NCBI GenBank assembly: GCA_039029735.1
Contig: JBCCFL010000017.1
Span: 39,361-103,360 of the forward strand
Source: CADEDH01 sp039029735
GTDB lineage: Bacteria; Actinomycetota; Acidimicrobiia; Acidimicrobiales; SZUA-35
Length of the DNA stretch: 64,000 nt
Reading direction: 5' to 3'
The number at the start of each line of letters is the position of its first letter. The stretch's first letter is position 1. The notes under the pieces are model-generated. The model was not told where the DNA came from. It worked only from the letters and a program-made list of their open reading frames with translations, and searched no databases. Below are positions 44,810 through 53,161 of the stretch, in pieces. A program made the translations under genes and the position numbers.

Positions 44810-45403
44810 TCAAGCCGGCGGTGTTCCCCCGCACGCCCTCCACACGAGCGCCGCGGCGCGGTCGGCCCAGCGAGTGCGAGCCGGAGACCCCGACAGGGCC
44901 TGGGCGTAGAGCACACCGGTGGCGGCCGCCGTTGCGAACTCGATGTCGGCGTCTGGCGCCAGCTTTCCCATGGCCTGGGCCCTCGTGAGGATGTGGGTGA
45001 TCCGGGTTCGCCGGGGGGCCACCAGCCGGGCCCGGAAGAGCCGCACAAGTTCGGGATCGGCGGAGTTCTGCAGCATGGTGCCCACCAGGCTCACGCCGTT
45101 GCGGCGGGTGACGCCGCGGCGGAACGCAGCCAGCTCAGCCACCAGGTCAGCCAGGGGATCGTCGGAGTCGGGCCTGTCCTCGTGGCCCGACATGCTGGCG
45201 ATCGCCGCCGTGGCCAGGTCGGCCTTGGTGGGCCAACGCCGATACAGGGCCTGGCGCGTGGTGCCTGCGTTGGCGGCGATCGCGGCCAACGACATGGCCT
45301 CGTATCCAATGCCGGCGAGCTGCTCACGGGCGACGGCGAGCACGGCGGCGTCTATCGAGGAATCCCGCGGCCTGCCTGTAGCTGGACGTAACGACCCCAC
45401 CAC
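44810..45403 (-). CDS. TetR-family transcriptional regulator
   Basis: About 197 residues from a GTG at 45403; a GTG at 45442 is the alternative and neither has a clear ribosome site. The helix-turn-helix is at about 35-60 (MSLAAIAANAGTTRQALYRRW), preceded by TGRPRDSSIDAAVLAVA, and the C-terminal ligand domain is of the TetR_C_11-like type. Divergent from a Coq4-motif protein gene, which it may control; the 100-base gap between them contains a CAGATCTG palindrome at 45453-45460. Confidence 0.88.
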   Translation of the reverse strand: MVGSLRPATGRPRDSSIDAAVLAVAREQLAGIGYEAMSLAAIAANAGTTRQALYRRWPTKADLATAAIASMSGHEDRPDSDDPLADLVAELAAFRRGVTRRNGVSLVGTMLQNSADPELVRLFRARLVAPRRTRITHILTRAQAMGKLAPDADIEFATAAATGVLYAQALSGSPARTRWADRAAALVWRACGGTPPA

Positions 45404-45503
45404 CGGGATCGTAGCGGCACGTTCACCACCAGTACCGCTCACCAATACAATGCAGATCTGTTGTGAAACGGACCATGGATCCGACCTCCAGGAGCTCGCC
45501 ATC

Positions 45504-46649
45504 GTGCCAACCCCACTTCCCTCACCTGACGCCACCCTGCTCACTCCCCCCGACGCCGCCGAGGTCCAGGGCCTGACCGACGCCGTGCTGTCGGCCATCA
45601 GCCCGGGCGACGGGGCGTCCGAGTTGCAGGCACTGCTCGTTGGTGCGGCGTTCGAGTCGCTCACCGGCCACGGGCCCGTCATCACCGACCGACCGGTGGT
45701 CACTCCCGCTGAGGGCGGTGCCATCCTGGCCAACCGCAACGAGGCGTTCCGCACCCGCATCCTCCAAACCATGATCCTCGGCGCCCTCGTGCTTCGGCCC
45801 CTTCCGCCCGACGTGGCCGACCGCATCGACGCCTTCGCCCACGAGATGTCGGTGGGCGACGGCATGCTCGCCGTGGCCCGCGGGTTCGCCAGCGGACAGC
45901 TCGGCCTCGCTGCTGTCGACTTCGAACGAAACGGCTACACCTCGGATTGGAGCGAAGACCGGGCTGATGCCCTCCACACCAGCTCAGAGCTGAGCGATGC
46001 CTGGTCGCAGTCGGTCGACGACCCCCAACTCGCCGCCACGTGGGCGGCCCTGGCCGACCTCCCCGCCGACACCCTCGGCCGCCAGGTGTGGGAGTTCTAC
46101 GGGGCCCGAGGTTTCGCCGTTCCGGGCGCCCCCGGCTCTGCCCCACCGTTGCTGGCCCAGCACGACTGGGTGCACGTGCTGGCGAACTACGGCACGAAGG
46201 TGGAGTCCGAGCTCGAGGTGTTCGCCTTCATCGCTCGGGCCAACGACGACCCCCGAGGCTTCTCGCTGCTGGCGATGGTGGTGAGCCTGTTCGAGACCGG
46301 CTACCTGGAAACCGGGGCCGGGCTGTTCGAGGCATTCCCGGGTCAGCTGTCGCGCGACGGCATGGCCGTGCGGGTGGCCGACGCCCTCCGCCGGGGCGCG
46401 CTGAGCCATGGCCTCGACGGCGAACCCGACGTCGACTTCCTGGGCTTCGACTGGTTCGCCATCGCCGATCGGCCGCTGGACGACCTGCGCATCGCCTTCA
46501 ACGTGGTGGCGAAAGCCGACGGTGCCGTTGCCGCCGGTTCCGTCGGCCCGTGGGAGCCCGGCGGGATCAGCGAGTTCCAGTACGCGTCGGCCAAGGAGGC
46601 GGCCGAGGCCCGCGGGGAGCGATACGAGTCGCACGGCGCCACCCCGTGA
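45504..46649 (+). CDS. Coq4-like protein (HDxxH-x11-E motif)
   Basis: 381 residues from a GTG at 45504 with AGGAG 9 bases upstream. Residues 220-236 contain HDWVHVLANYG and a Glu 11 positions later: the HDxxH-x11-E metal-binding motif of COQ4, the ubiquinone-pathway protein, followed by LEVFAFIARA as in that family. The N-terminal 200 residues are Coq4-like in helical style but not otherwise recognised, and the protein is longer than typical COQ4 (~220-260). Most Actinobacteria use menaquinone, so the substrate is unlikely to be a ubiquinone precursor. Divergent from a TetR gene. Confidence 0.65.
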   Translation: MPTPLPSPDATLLTPPDAAEVQGLTDAVLSAISPGDGASELQALLVGAAFESLTGHGPVITDRPVVTPAEGGAILANRNEAFRTRILQTMILGALVLRPLPPDVADRIDAFAHEMSVGDGMLAVARGFASGQLGLAAVDFERNGYTSDWSEDRADALHTSSELSDAWSQSVDDPQLAATWAALADLPADTLGRQVWEFYGARGFAVPGAPGSAPPLLAQHDWVHVLANYGTKVESELEVFAFIARANDDPRGFSLLAMVVSLFETGYLETGAGLFEAFPGQLSRDGMAVRVADALRRGALSHGLDGEPDVDFLGFDWFAIADRPLDDLRIAFNVVAKADGAVAAGSVGPWEPGGISEFQYASAKEAAEARGERYESHGATP

Positions 46650-46667
46650 GGGCGGCCAGCCCGCCGG

Positions 46668-47678
46668 CTACCTGCTGACGCCCCTGGTGCGGCTCCAACT
46701 GTCGGCGGCCACCGCCACCAGGATCACGGTGCCCTGCACCAGGCGCTGAATGATGGGGTCGATCTGGTTGATGTTGAAGCCGTTGGTCAACAACGCGATG
46801 AAGAACGCTCCGAGCACGGTGCGCCACACGGCGCCCTCGCCGCCAGCGATCGAGGTGCCGCCGATGATGACGGCCGTGAGCACCGAGAACACGAACGAGA
46901 AGTCGTCGCTCGGTTGCGCCGTCAGCGTGCGGGAGGCCAGCAGGGCACCAGCGAGGCCAGCGGCGGCGCCGGTGAGCACGAACGTGGCAATCACCACTCG
47001 CTCCACCTGCACCCCGGCGAGCCGGGCCGCCTCGGGGTTGCCGCCGGCGGCAAACAGGTGCCGGCCGAACCGGGTGCGCTCCAGCACGAACCAGAACACC
47101 AGCACCACCACAACGGCGATCCACGACGCGTTGGTGATCCCGAAGTCACGGCCCCGGGCCAGGTCGGCGAACTCGCGGTCGGTGATGCGGACGATGCTGC
47201 GATCACTCAACAGGAATCCCACGCCGTAGAACACGAACGATGACGCCAGGGTGGCGATGAAGGAGTTGATCCGGACCAACGCCACCACGAGCCCGTTCAC
47301 CAGACCGAAGGTGAGGCCGAGGGCGATGCCGGCCCCGATCGCCACCACCGCCGACTCCGTCGAGTTGTAGACCAGGGCCGTCGCGATGCTGGCGTTGATG
47401 AACGTGGCCGACACCGAGATGTCGAAGTTGCCGCTGATCAGGGTGAGGGTCATCGCCGCGCCGGCGATCACGATCAGGCTCTGCTGGTCGACGATGTTGC
47501 GCAGGTTGGCCGTGGTGAGGAACACGTCCGACGTGAGCCACAGCAACACGAACAAGATGATCGTGATCCACACGATGCCGTAGTCGGCGAACCGGAACCG
47601 GCCGACGGGGCCCGATCCACCCCCCGATTGAGGGGGCGTGGCCGTTCCGGTCGAGTCCGCCGTTGTGCTCGTGGTCAT
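46668..47678 (-). CDS. ABC transporter permease, RbsC/sugar type
   Basis: 336 residues with about ten membrane helices. Family landmarks: LISGNFDISVSATF near the front, NSFIATLASSFVFYGVG in the middle and GRHLFAAGGNPEAARLAGV followed by GGTSIAGGEGAVWRTVLGA near the end. Last gene of the five-gene operon running DUF917, HyuA, binding protein, ATPase, permease; its ATG overlaps the ATPase stop. Forms the membrane channel for import, with two copies per transporter. Confidence 0.93.
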   Translation of the reverse strand: MTTSTTADSTGTATPPQSGGGSGPVGRFRFADYGIVWITIILFVLLWLTSDVFLTTANLRNIVDQQSLIVIAGAAMTLTLISGNFDISVSATFINASIATALVYNSTESAVVAIGAGIALGLTFGLVNGLVVALVRINSFIATLASSFVFYGVGFLLSDRSIVRITDREFADLARGRDFGITNASWIAVVVVLVFWFVLERTRFGRHLFAAGGNPEAARLAGVQVERVVIATFVLTGAAAGLAGALLASRTLTAQPSDDFSFVFSVLTAVIIGGTSIAGGEGAVWRTVLGAFFIALLTNGFNINQIDPIIQRLVQGTVILVAVAADSWSRTRGVSR

Positions 47679-49168
47679 GCATCCTCCAGCCCGAAGGCCA
47701 TACGCATCAGTTCGGCGTCCGACGCCGACGCTCCATCCAGTTCGCCGACCACACGACCCTCCCGCATCACGACCACTCGATGGGAGATGCCGAGCACCTC
47801 GTCGATCTCGGACGAGATAGCGAGGATCGCCATGCCCTTGGCCGCGAGATCCACCAACAGGTCATAGATCGCACGCTTGGAACCCACGTCGACGCCGCGG
47901 GTCGGCTCATCCGCGATCAGCACCTTCGGCGGATCGATCAACCAGCGAGCGAACAGCGACTTCTGCTGATTCCCGCCAGACAGGCCGTACATCGGCGTGT
48001 CGATCGAGGCGCCCGTCAGGCGCACCTCGGTGGTCGCCTGCTCCACCTCTCGCCGTTCGGTGGCGGCCCGCACCACGTTGGCCATGCTGAAGCGGCCGAG
48101 GTGGGGCAGGCTCACGTTGTCGATCACCCGCCGGTCGAGAAGCAGCCCCTGGCTCCGCCGCGACTCGGGGATCATGGCGATGCCCCGGTCGATGGCCTGG
48201 CGGGGACTCGTGGGCCGGTAGGGCTCGCCGTCGACCTCGATCGTGCCCGTTGCTGGTCTGGTGGCGCCGAACACGGCACGACCGACCTCGGTGCGGCCCG
48301 AACCGACGAGGCCGGCCAGGGTCACGATCTCGCCAGCACGCACCTCGATCGACACGTCGTCGAACTCGCCGGGCCTCGAGAGCCCGTTGATCCGGACCAT
48401 GACCGGTGCGTCGTCGGCAACCGGCCGCCGCTCGGGGTAGGCGGCGTCGAGAGAACGGCCGGCGATCCCTTCCACCAGGCTCGACCGGGTTTCCTCAGCG
48501 ACTGGGCTGGTGCGGATCACCGCACCGTTGCGCAGCACGGTGATCTCGTCGGCAAGCTCCAGCACCTCGTCGAGGAAGTGCGACACGTACACGATCGTGA
48601 CCCCACTCGCCGCCAGCGTCCGGAGGCTCTCGATCAGCGACGCCGCCTCCACGTGCGACAGCCGCGCGGTGGGCTCGTCCATCACGATCACGCGTGCGTC
48701 GCGAGCAAGAGCCCGCAAGATCTCCACCCGCTGCTGCTCGGCCACCGACAACGAGCCGACCTTCGCCATCGGGTCGAGTTCGATCCCGTGCGCCGCGGCG
48801 AGGGTGTCCACGCGTTGGCGGGCGTCACGCCCGCGCAGCACGCCGTAGCGACTCGACTCGATGCCGAGCAGCACGTTATCGAGCACAGAACGACCAGGAA
48901 CCAGCGAGAGCTCCTGAGCCACCATCGTGATGCCCCGGGCCAGCGCCGCCGACGGCGACCGCAGGTCCACCCGCTCGCCGTCGATGTAGATCTCCCCGGC
49001 ATCGGGTTGATGCACCCCGGCGAACACCTTGCCCAGGGTGGACTTGCCGGCGCCGTTCTCGCCGACGAGGGCGTGCACCGTGCCGGCCTCGACGGCGACC
49101 GAAACGTCGTCAAGCGCCACGGTGCCACCGAATCGCTTGGTGACACCGCGGCACTCGATGATCGTCAT
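47675..49168 (-). CDS. ABC transporter ATP-binding protein, RbsA-type (two ABC domains)
   Basis: 497 residues, two ATPase domains. First: Walker A GENGAGKSTLGKV, signature LSVAEQQRVEI, Walker B RVIVMDEPTA. Second: degenerate Walker A GLVGSGRTEVGRA, signature GLSGGNQQKSLFARW, Walker B KVLIADEPTRGVDVGSK. This is the standard sugar-importer arrangement where one protein supplies both sites. The stop overlaps the start of the permease. RbsA-type systems also import nucleosides, purine-like compounds and autoinducers. Confidence 0.95.
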   Translation of the reverse strand: MTIIECRGVTKRFGGTVALDDVSVAVEAGTVHALVGENGAGKSTLGKVFAGVHQPDAGEIYIDGERVDLRSPSAALARGITMVAQELSLVPGRSVLDNVLLGIESSRYGVLRGRDARQRVDTLAAAHGIELDPMAKVGSLSVAEQQRVEILRALARDARVIVMDEPTARLSHVEAASLIESLRTLAASGVTIVYVSHFLDEVLELADEITVLRNGAVIRTSPVAEETRSSLVEGIAGRSLDAAYPERRPVADDAPVMVRINGLSRPGEFDDVSIEVRAGEIVTLAGLVGSGRTEVGRAVFGATRPATGTIEVDGEPYRPTSPRQAIDRGIAMIPESRRSQGLLLDRRVIDNVSLPHLGRFSMANVVRAATERREVEQATTEVRLTGASIDTPMYGLSGGNQQKSLFARWLIDPPKVLIADEPTRGVDVGSKRAIYDLLVDLAAKGMAILAISSEIDEVLGISHRVVVMREGRVVGELDGASASDAELMRMAFGLEDA

Positions 49169-49203
49169 TGACTATCCACGTCGGCTCAGCCCCGTGTGCG
49201 GGC

Positions 49204-50328
49204 TCAGCCGTCCCACTGCGGGCTGAAGTCGGCGATGTTGTCGGGGGTCATCAGACCACCATTGGGCACCGACTGCGCCGGATCAACGCCACCGGTGTCG
49301 GTGCCGTCCAAGGCATCGACCATGGCCTGCATCGCCAGCTCGCCTTCGGTGGCGGGAGCGCCGTAGAGGCCACCCCACCAGCGACCGTCGGCGATGGCCT
49401 CCACCGAGTAGGAGCTGCCACCGAAGCCGATGATCAGCACGTCGTCGAAACCGTCGGCCTCGTCGAGGGCCAGCTCCACACCCTGCATGGACTGGTCGGC
49501 GCCGATCACCACGTCGATCTCCTGGGCGGCTACGAGCACGTCCTGCATAGCGGTCAGGCCGATGTCGGGGCCGAGGTACTGGCCCTCGGCCTCGGCCACC
49601 ACGGTCACCGCGGAGTCAGCCACAACGCTGTCCCACCCGGCCCGCACGGCTTCGTCCAGAGGCACACCGCGGATGCCGTAGAAGTACACCACGTTGCAGG
49701 GATCGAGATCGGCACACGCCTGGAGGGTGAGTTCGCCGATCCGCTCGCCGCGGATCTGGGGCGGCTCGAACACGGCGGCGGCGATGCCCTCCACCTGGGG
49801 CTCCACGGTGGTGAGGTCGTCGCCAACCACCTGGTTCAACACCACGACCTCGATGCCGGCGTCGAGCGCCGCCTCGACGTCGGGGATCGAGCCCGAGCCG
49901 ACGAGCGACACGAGCACGATGCCCGCGTACTGGCCGGACGAGACGGCGTCCTGGAACTGCTGCTGTTGGAGGGCGGGGTCGAACTGGGCGTCGAACTCGA
50001 CGATCTCGATGCCGGAGTCGGCCGCCACCTTCTCCATGGACTCACGTGAGGCGGTGAGCCAGGTGTTGGCCGAGCTGGCCGACAGGTAGGCCACCTGCAC
50101 GGGGTCGCCGGAGTCGTCCTCCATGGCTTCCTCGTCTTCCATGGCCTCGTCGTCTTCGACTGGCTCCTCGTCGGTTTCGGCCTCCTCTTCGGTGGCCTCC
50201 GCCGTGGTGTCGTCCGTCGACTCGTCGTCACTCGCCGTGTCGTCGTCGCTTCCGCAGGCGGCCGCGACGAGCATCAGGGCGAACAGCAACGCAAGCCAGC
50301 GCACTGGTCCTCTCGTTGATGTACTCAT
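49204..50328 (-). CDS. Solute-binding lipoprotein of the RbsB/type-I family
   Basis: 374 residues. Signal peptide with lipobox (LMLVAAACGS) and a very acidic linker (about residues 27-75, Asp/Glu/Thr-rich) before the binding domain. Periplasmic-binding-protein fold: VQVAYLSASSANTWLTASRE, then AGIVLVSLVGSG and VVIGADQSMQGVELALDEAD. Delivers the substrate to the RbsA/RbsC pair downstream. GGGAGAGAG lies before the ATG. No sugar-binding signature lets me name the ligand; context favours a hydantoin- or purine-like compound. Confidence 0.92.
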   Translation of the reverse strand: MSTSTRGPVRWLALLFALMLVAAACGSDDDTASDDESTDDTTAEATEEEAETDEEPVEDDEAMEDEEAMEDDSGDPVQVAYLSASSANTWLTASRESMEKVAADSGIEIVEFDAQFDPALQQQQFQDAVSSGQYAGIVLVSLVGSGSIPDVEAALDAGIEVVVLNQVVGDDLTTVEPQVEGIAAAVFEPPQIRGERIGELTLQACADLDPCNVVYFYGIRGVPLDEAVRAGWDSVVADSAVTVVAEAEGQYLGPDIGLTAMQDVLVAAQEIDVVIGADQSMQGVELALDEADGFDDVLIIGFGGSSYSVEAIADGRWWGGLYGAPATEGELAMQAMVDALDGTDTGGVDPAQSVPNGGLMTPDNIADFSPQWDG

Positions 50329-50411
50329 GGTGTGTCTCTCTCCCTTGGTACGGAACTCGGGGTTTTCGATTCAGGTGTTCGATTCGGACTGTCGACTCGG
50401 GGTCGCTGCCT

Positions 50412-51998
50412 TCAGCGCAGCGGGCCGGCGGCCTTGATCCGGAGCCGGATGATGTTGTCGGTCATGTAGGCCATGGTCAGCTCCTCCAGCGAGATCACCT
50501 CGGTGGCAGCGGCATCGGCCCCGATGGCCACGGCAGCGTCGATGGCGCTCTGCTTGGCCTTGGCGATCACGCCCTCGCGGCCCTCTTCGGCCACGGAGAA
50601 GAACTGGTCGATCTCGGCGCTCACCGACGCAATGGCGGCGCCGATGGCGTTGGCCACGTCGAAGTCGTCGGGCCGGATCACCTCGCTGGCACCTTCCAGC
50701 TCGGCCGGCAACAGCATGCTCCCGCCCCCCACCGCGATCACCGGCTGGGGTGAGCGGCTGAGCTTCATCCGGTCGATCCCGCCTTCGAGCATGGCGTCGA
50801 TCGCGGTGAGCGAGCCCGACACCACGGTGGCGTCGAGGTCGCCAACGGAGTGGCTGCCGAACGAGGCCCGCCCCGACGCGTTGGCCACGTCGCTGAGGGT
50901 GAGGGTGGCACCGCCGAAGCACAAGGCCTCGGTGGTGAGCCGGTGGCCCACGCTCTCAGGGCCGATCTTCACGCCTGGTGCGTCAGCGGCACCGTTGGCC
51001 TCGGCGGCGGTCACCTTGGTGCCGCCGCCGAGGGCGATGGCCAACAGGTCCGGCATGCGGAAGTTGGTGCGAACACCACCGATCTCGACCGGCACGGTGG
51101 ACTCGCGGGGAAAGCCGGAGGCCAGCACGCCGACGTCGGTGGAGGTGCCCCCGACATCGACCACGATGGCGTCGGCCCGGCCGGAGAGGTGGGCGGCGCC
51201 GCGCATCGAATTGGCCGGCCCGGAACCGATGGTGAGCACCGGGAACTGGAGCACCCGGTCGATCGCCATCAGCGTGCCGTCGTTCTGGGCGAAGTACGGC
51301 ACGGCGTGCATGCCCTTCTCGGCCAGGGCGTTGCTCAGACCGTCGACGATGCTGTTGGCCACCGACAGCAACGCTGCGTTGAGCACGCATGCGTTCTCCC
51401 GTTCGAGGAGACCGATCGATCCGAGGGCACCGCTCAACGAGATCTGGGCATCGGGGTGGATCTCGCGGATGATGCCGGCCACCCGCACCTCGTGGGCGTC
51501 GGACACGGGTGCGAACACGCTGGCCACGGCGAAGGCGTCGGGCATCGGATCGAGACTGGCCACGAAGGCCCGCACGCCGTCTTCGTCGAGGGGCACGATC
51601 TCCGAGCCATCGAACTCGAAGCCACCGTCGATGATCACCTCGCCGGCCGACACCACGTTGCGCAGATCGTCGGGCCAGGTCCACAACGGGGGTACCGACT
51701 TCGTGGCCGGGCCGCCGATCCGTAGCACTGCCACCCGGGCCAGGCCCCGGCGTTCGAGCACGGCGTTCGTGGCGTGGGTGGTGCCGAGCATCACCCGGCC
51801 GATGGCAGACGGCTCCACACCGGCGGCGTCGAGCACGGCGGTCATGGCGGCGGAGATCCCGCCAACGATGTCGGCCGTGGTGGGCGACTTGTGCTTGGCC
51901 AGCACCCGGAGGTCGTGATCGAGGATCACGGCGTCGGTGTTGGTGCCCCCCACGTCGATGCCGAGGCGATAGCTCGGGGCGCCGTTCGTCTCAGCCAT
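50412..51998 (-). CDS. HyuA-type hydantoinase/oxoprolinase domain protein (short form)
   Basis: 528 residues from the ATG at 51998. ASKHA-type ATPase fold with RLGIDVGGTNTDAVIL near the start and IVVDVGGTSTDVGVL in the middle, and GALGSIGLLERENACVLNAAL. No HyuB half, unlike the fused paralogue at 10891-14853. The start overlaps the end of the DUF917 gene by 8 bases. HyuA-like plus DUF917 pairs open or process hydantoin-like rings; the characterised DUF917 enzyme is a thiohydantoin desulfurase. Confidence 0.88.
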   Translation of the reverse strand: MAETNGAPSYRLGIDVGGTNTDAVILDHDLRVLAKHKSPTTADIVGGISAAMTAVLDAAGVEPSAIGRVMLGTTHATNAVLERRGLARVAVLRIGGPATKSVPPLWTWPDDLRNVVSAGEVIIDGGFEFDGSEIVPLDEDGVRAFVASLDPMPDAFAVASVFAPVSDAHEVRVAGIIREIHPDAQISLSGALGSIGLLERENACVLNAALLSVANSIVDGLSNALAEKGMHAVPYFAQNDGTLMAIDRVLQFPVLTIGSGPANSMRGAAHLSGRADAIVVDVGGTSTDVGVLASGFPRESTVPVEIGGVRTNFRMPDLLAIALGGGTKVTAAEANGAADAPGVKIGPESVGHRLTTEALCFGGATLTLSDVANASGRASFGSHSVGDLDATVVSGSLTAIDAMLEGGIDRMKLSRSPQPVIAVGGGSMLLPAELEGASEVIRPDDFDVANAIGAAIASVSAEIDQFFSVAEEGREGVIAKAKQSAIDAAVAIGADAAATEVISLEELTMAYMTDNIIRLRIKAAGPLR

Positions 51999-53061
51999 GG
52001 AGCACCTCCACCGGGACGTAGTCGATGTCGTAGTTGAAGGCCCGGGGCCCGGCCACCGCCAACGCCTCATCGGAGCGCCACACCGGATCGCACGGCAGGG
52101 CAATGAGTGCCACCCGCTGCCCGTAGCGGAGCAGCTCGGTGACGATGGGGCGGGCCGTGTGGATGTCGACGGCGGTGATGATGTCGGGCACGCTGGCAAG
52201 CACCTTGCCGTCCTCCATCACCACGGCGTTCTCGTTCTGGAACTCCATCCGCAGCAGGCGGCCACTGTCGGGCCCGGTGCCCTCGATCGTGGCGGTGCCG
52301 CGGGCGAAACCGGCGGTGGTCTGGCGGTCGACGTCGGCCACCTTGCCCTCCATGAGGGGGAAGCCCTCCACGGCGGCGCAGAGAGCACCGATCGGGTCGT
52401 CGGTGGCTTCGAGCAGGATCCGGCCCACCTCCATGGCCCGGCTCATCGACCGGGGCACGGCAGCGGTACGGGCTTCGGCCACCGTCATCGGGTAGAGGCA
52501 CATCGACGCCTCGCCCCCCATGGCCCCCACCACGGTTCGCACCAGCGTCTCGGCCCACTTGGGCGTCACCGTGGTGAAGCTCACGATGTTGGCCCGCTCA
52601 TCGGTCATGATCACCGGGCTGATGTCGACCCCAGCGAGTGCGGCGGTGGTCATCTGGAGCTCGGGAAAGGCCCGGCCCATCAGGTCGCAGTCGACGATGG
52701 GGAGCCCGCTGCGGGCCGCCCACGTCACGGGCAGCACGCCGTTGATGCCGCCGAGCTCGCCGCTGCAGAACGCAGCCACCCGCTTGCCGAGCTGTGCTTC
52801 GAGGGCGGCGATCAGTCGATCGCCCTCATCGCCCGACGCGAACTTCTCGGTCATGACGGTGGGAGCGCCCACCATGGCGGCAGGAACGATCAGGTCATCG
52901 CCGTCGAGGTCATCGAGGTCGACGAGCTGTACTGGTCCCGACTCGCTGATGGCTCGGCTCGCCATCAGCGATCCGAGCAGTGGATCGCCGCCACCCCCAG
53001 CCCCGAACACCGCCGCGCCGAGAGTGAGCCATTCCAGCTCCTCCAGTCCGATCTCGATCAT
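51991..53061 (-). CDS. DUF917 (S-methyl-thiohydantoin desulfurase-like) protein
   Basis: 356 residues from the ATG at 53061 (MIEIGLEELEWL). The family opening GAAVFGAGGGGDPLLGSLMA is clear, followed by VPAAMVGAPTVMTEK, SGELGGINGVLPVTWAA and PIVDCDLMGRAFPELQM, which are strongly conserved in DUF917. First gene of the import operon, with an 8-base overlap to HyuA. The perfect palindrome at 53125-53145 lies in the divergent gap, so expression is probably under the PucR regulator. Confidence 0.88.
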   Translation of the reverse strand: MIEIGLEELEWLTLGAAVFGAGGGGDPLLGSLMASRAISESGPVQLVDLDDLDGDDLIVPAAMVGAPTVMTEKFASGDEGDRLIAALEAQLGKRVAAFCSGELGGINGVLPVTWAARSGLPIVDCDLMGRAFPELQMTTAALAGVDISPVIMTDERANIVSFTTVTPKWAETLVRTVVGAMGGEASMCLYPMTVAEARTAAVPRSMSRAMEVGRILLEATDDPIGALCAAVEGFPLMEGKVADVDRQTTAGFARGTATIEGTGPDSGRLLRMEFQNENAVVMEDGKVLASVPDIITAVDIHTARPIVTELLRYGQRVALIALPCDPVWRSDEALAVAGPRAFNYDIDYVPVEVLHG

Positions 53062-53124
53062 GGGGGCAACCGTAGGGTTCGCCAGAGGCCCCGTCTTCAG
53101 CGGATCAGACGATGTTGGATCGAT

Positions 53125-53145
53125 TCTTGTGCAGCCTGCACAAGA
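53125..53145. promoter_or_regulatory. Perfect 21-bp palindromic operator between DUF917 operon and pucR-like gene
   Basis: Arm TCTTGTGCAG, one central C, then the exact reverse complement of the arm. It lies in the 100-base gap between two divergent starts, 63 bases from the DUF917 ATG and 16 bases from the regulator ATG. A likely binding site for the PucR-type regulator, controlling both directions. Confidence 0.75.
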
Positions 53146-53161
53146 GTCGTACGGTGACGAC

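Noticed and set aside
45453..45460. CAGATCTG palindrome as a TetR operator
   Set aside because: Only eight bases and flanks are not symmetric; too common to claim as an operator.
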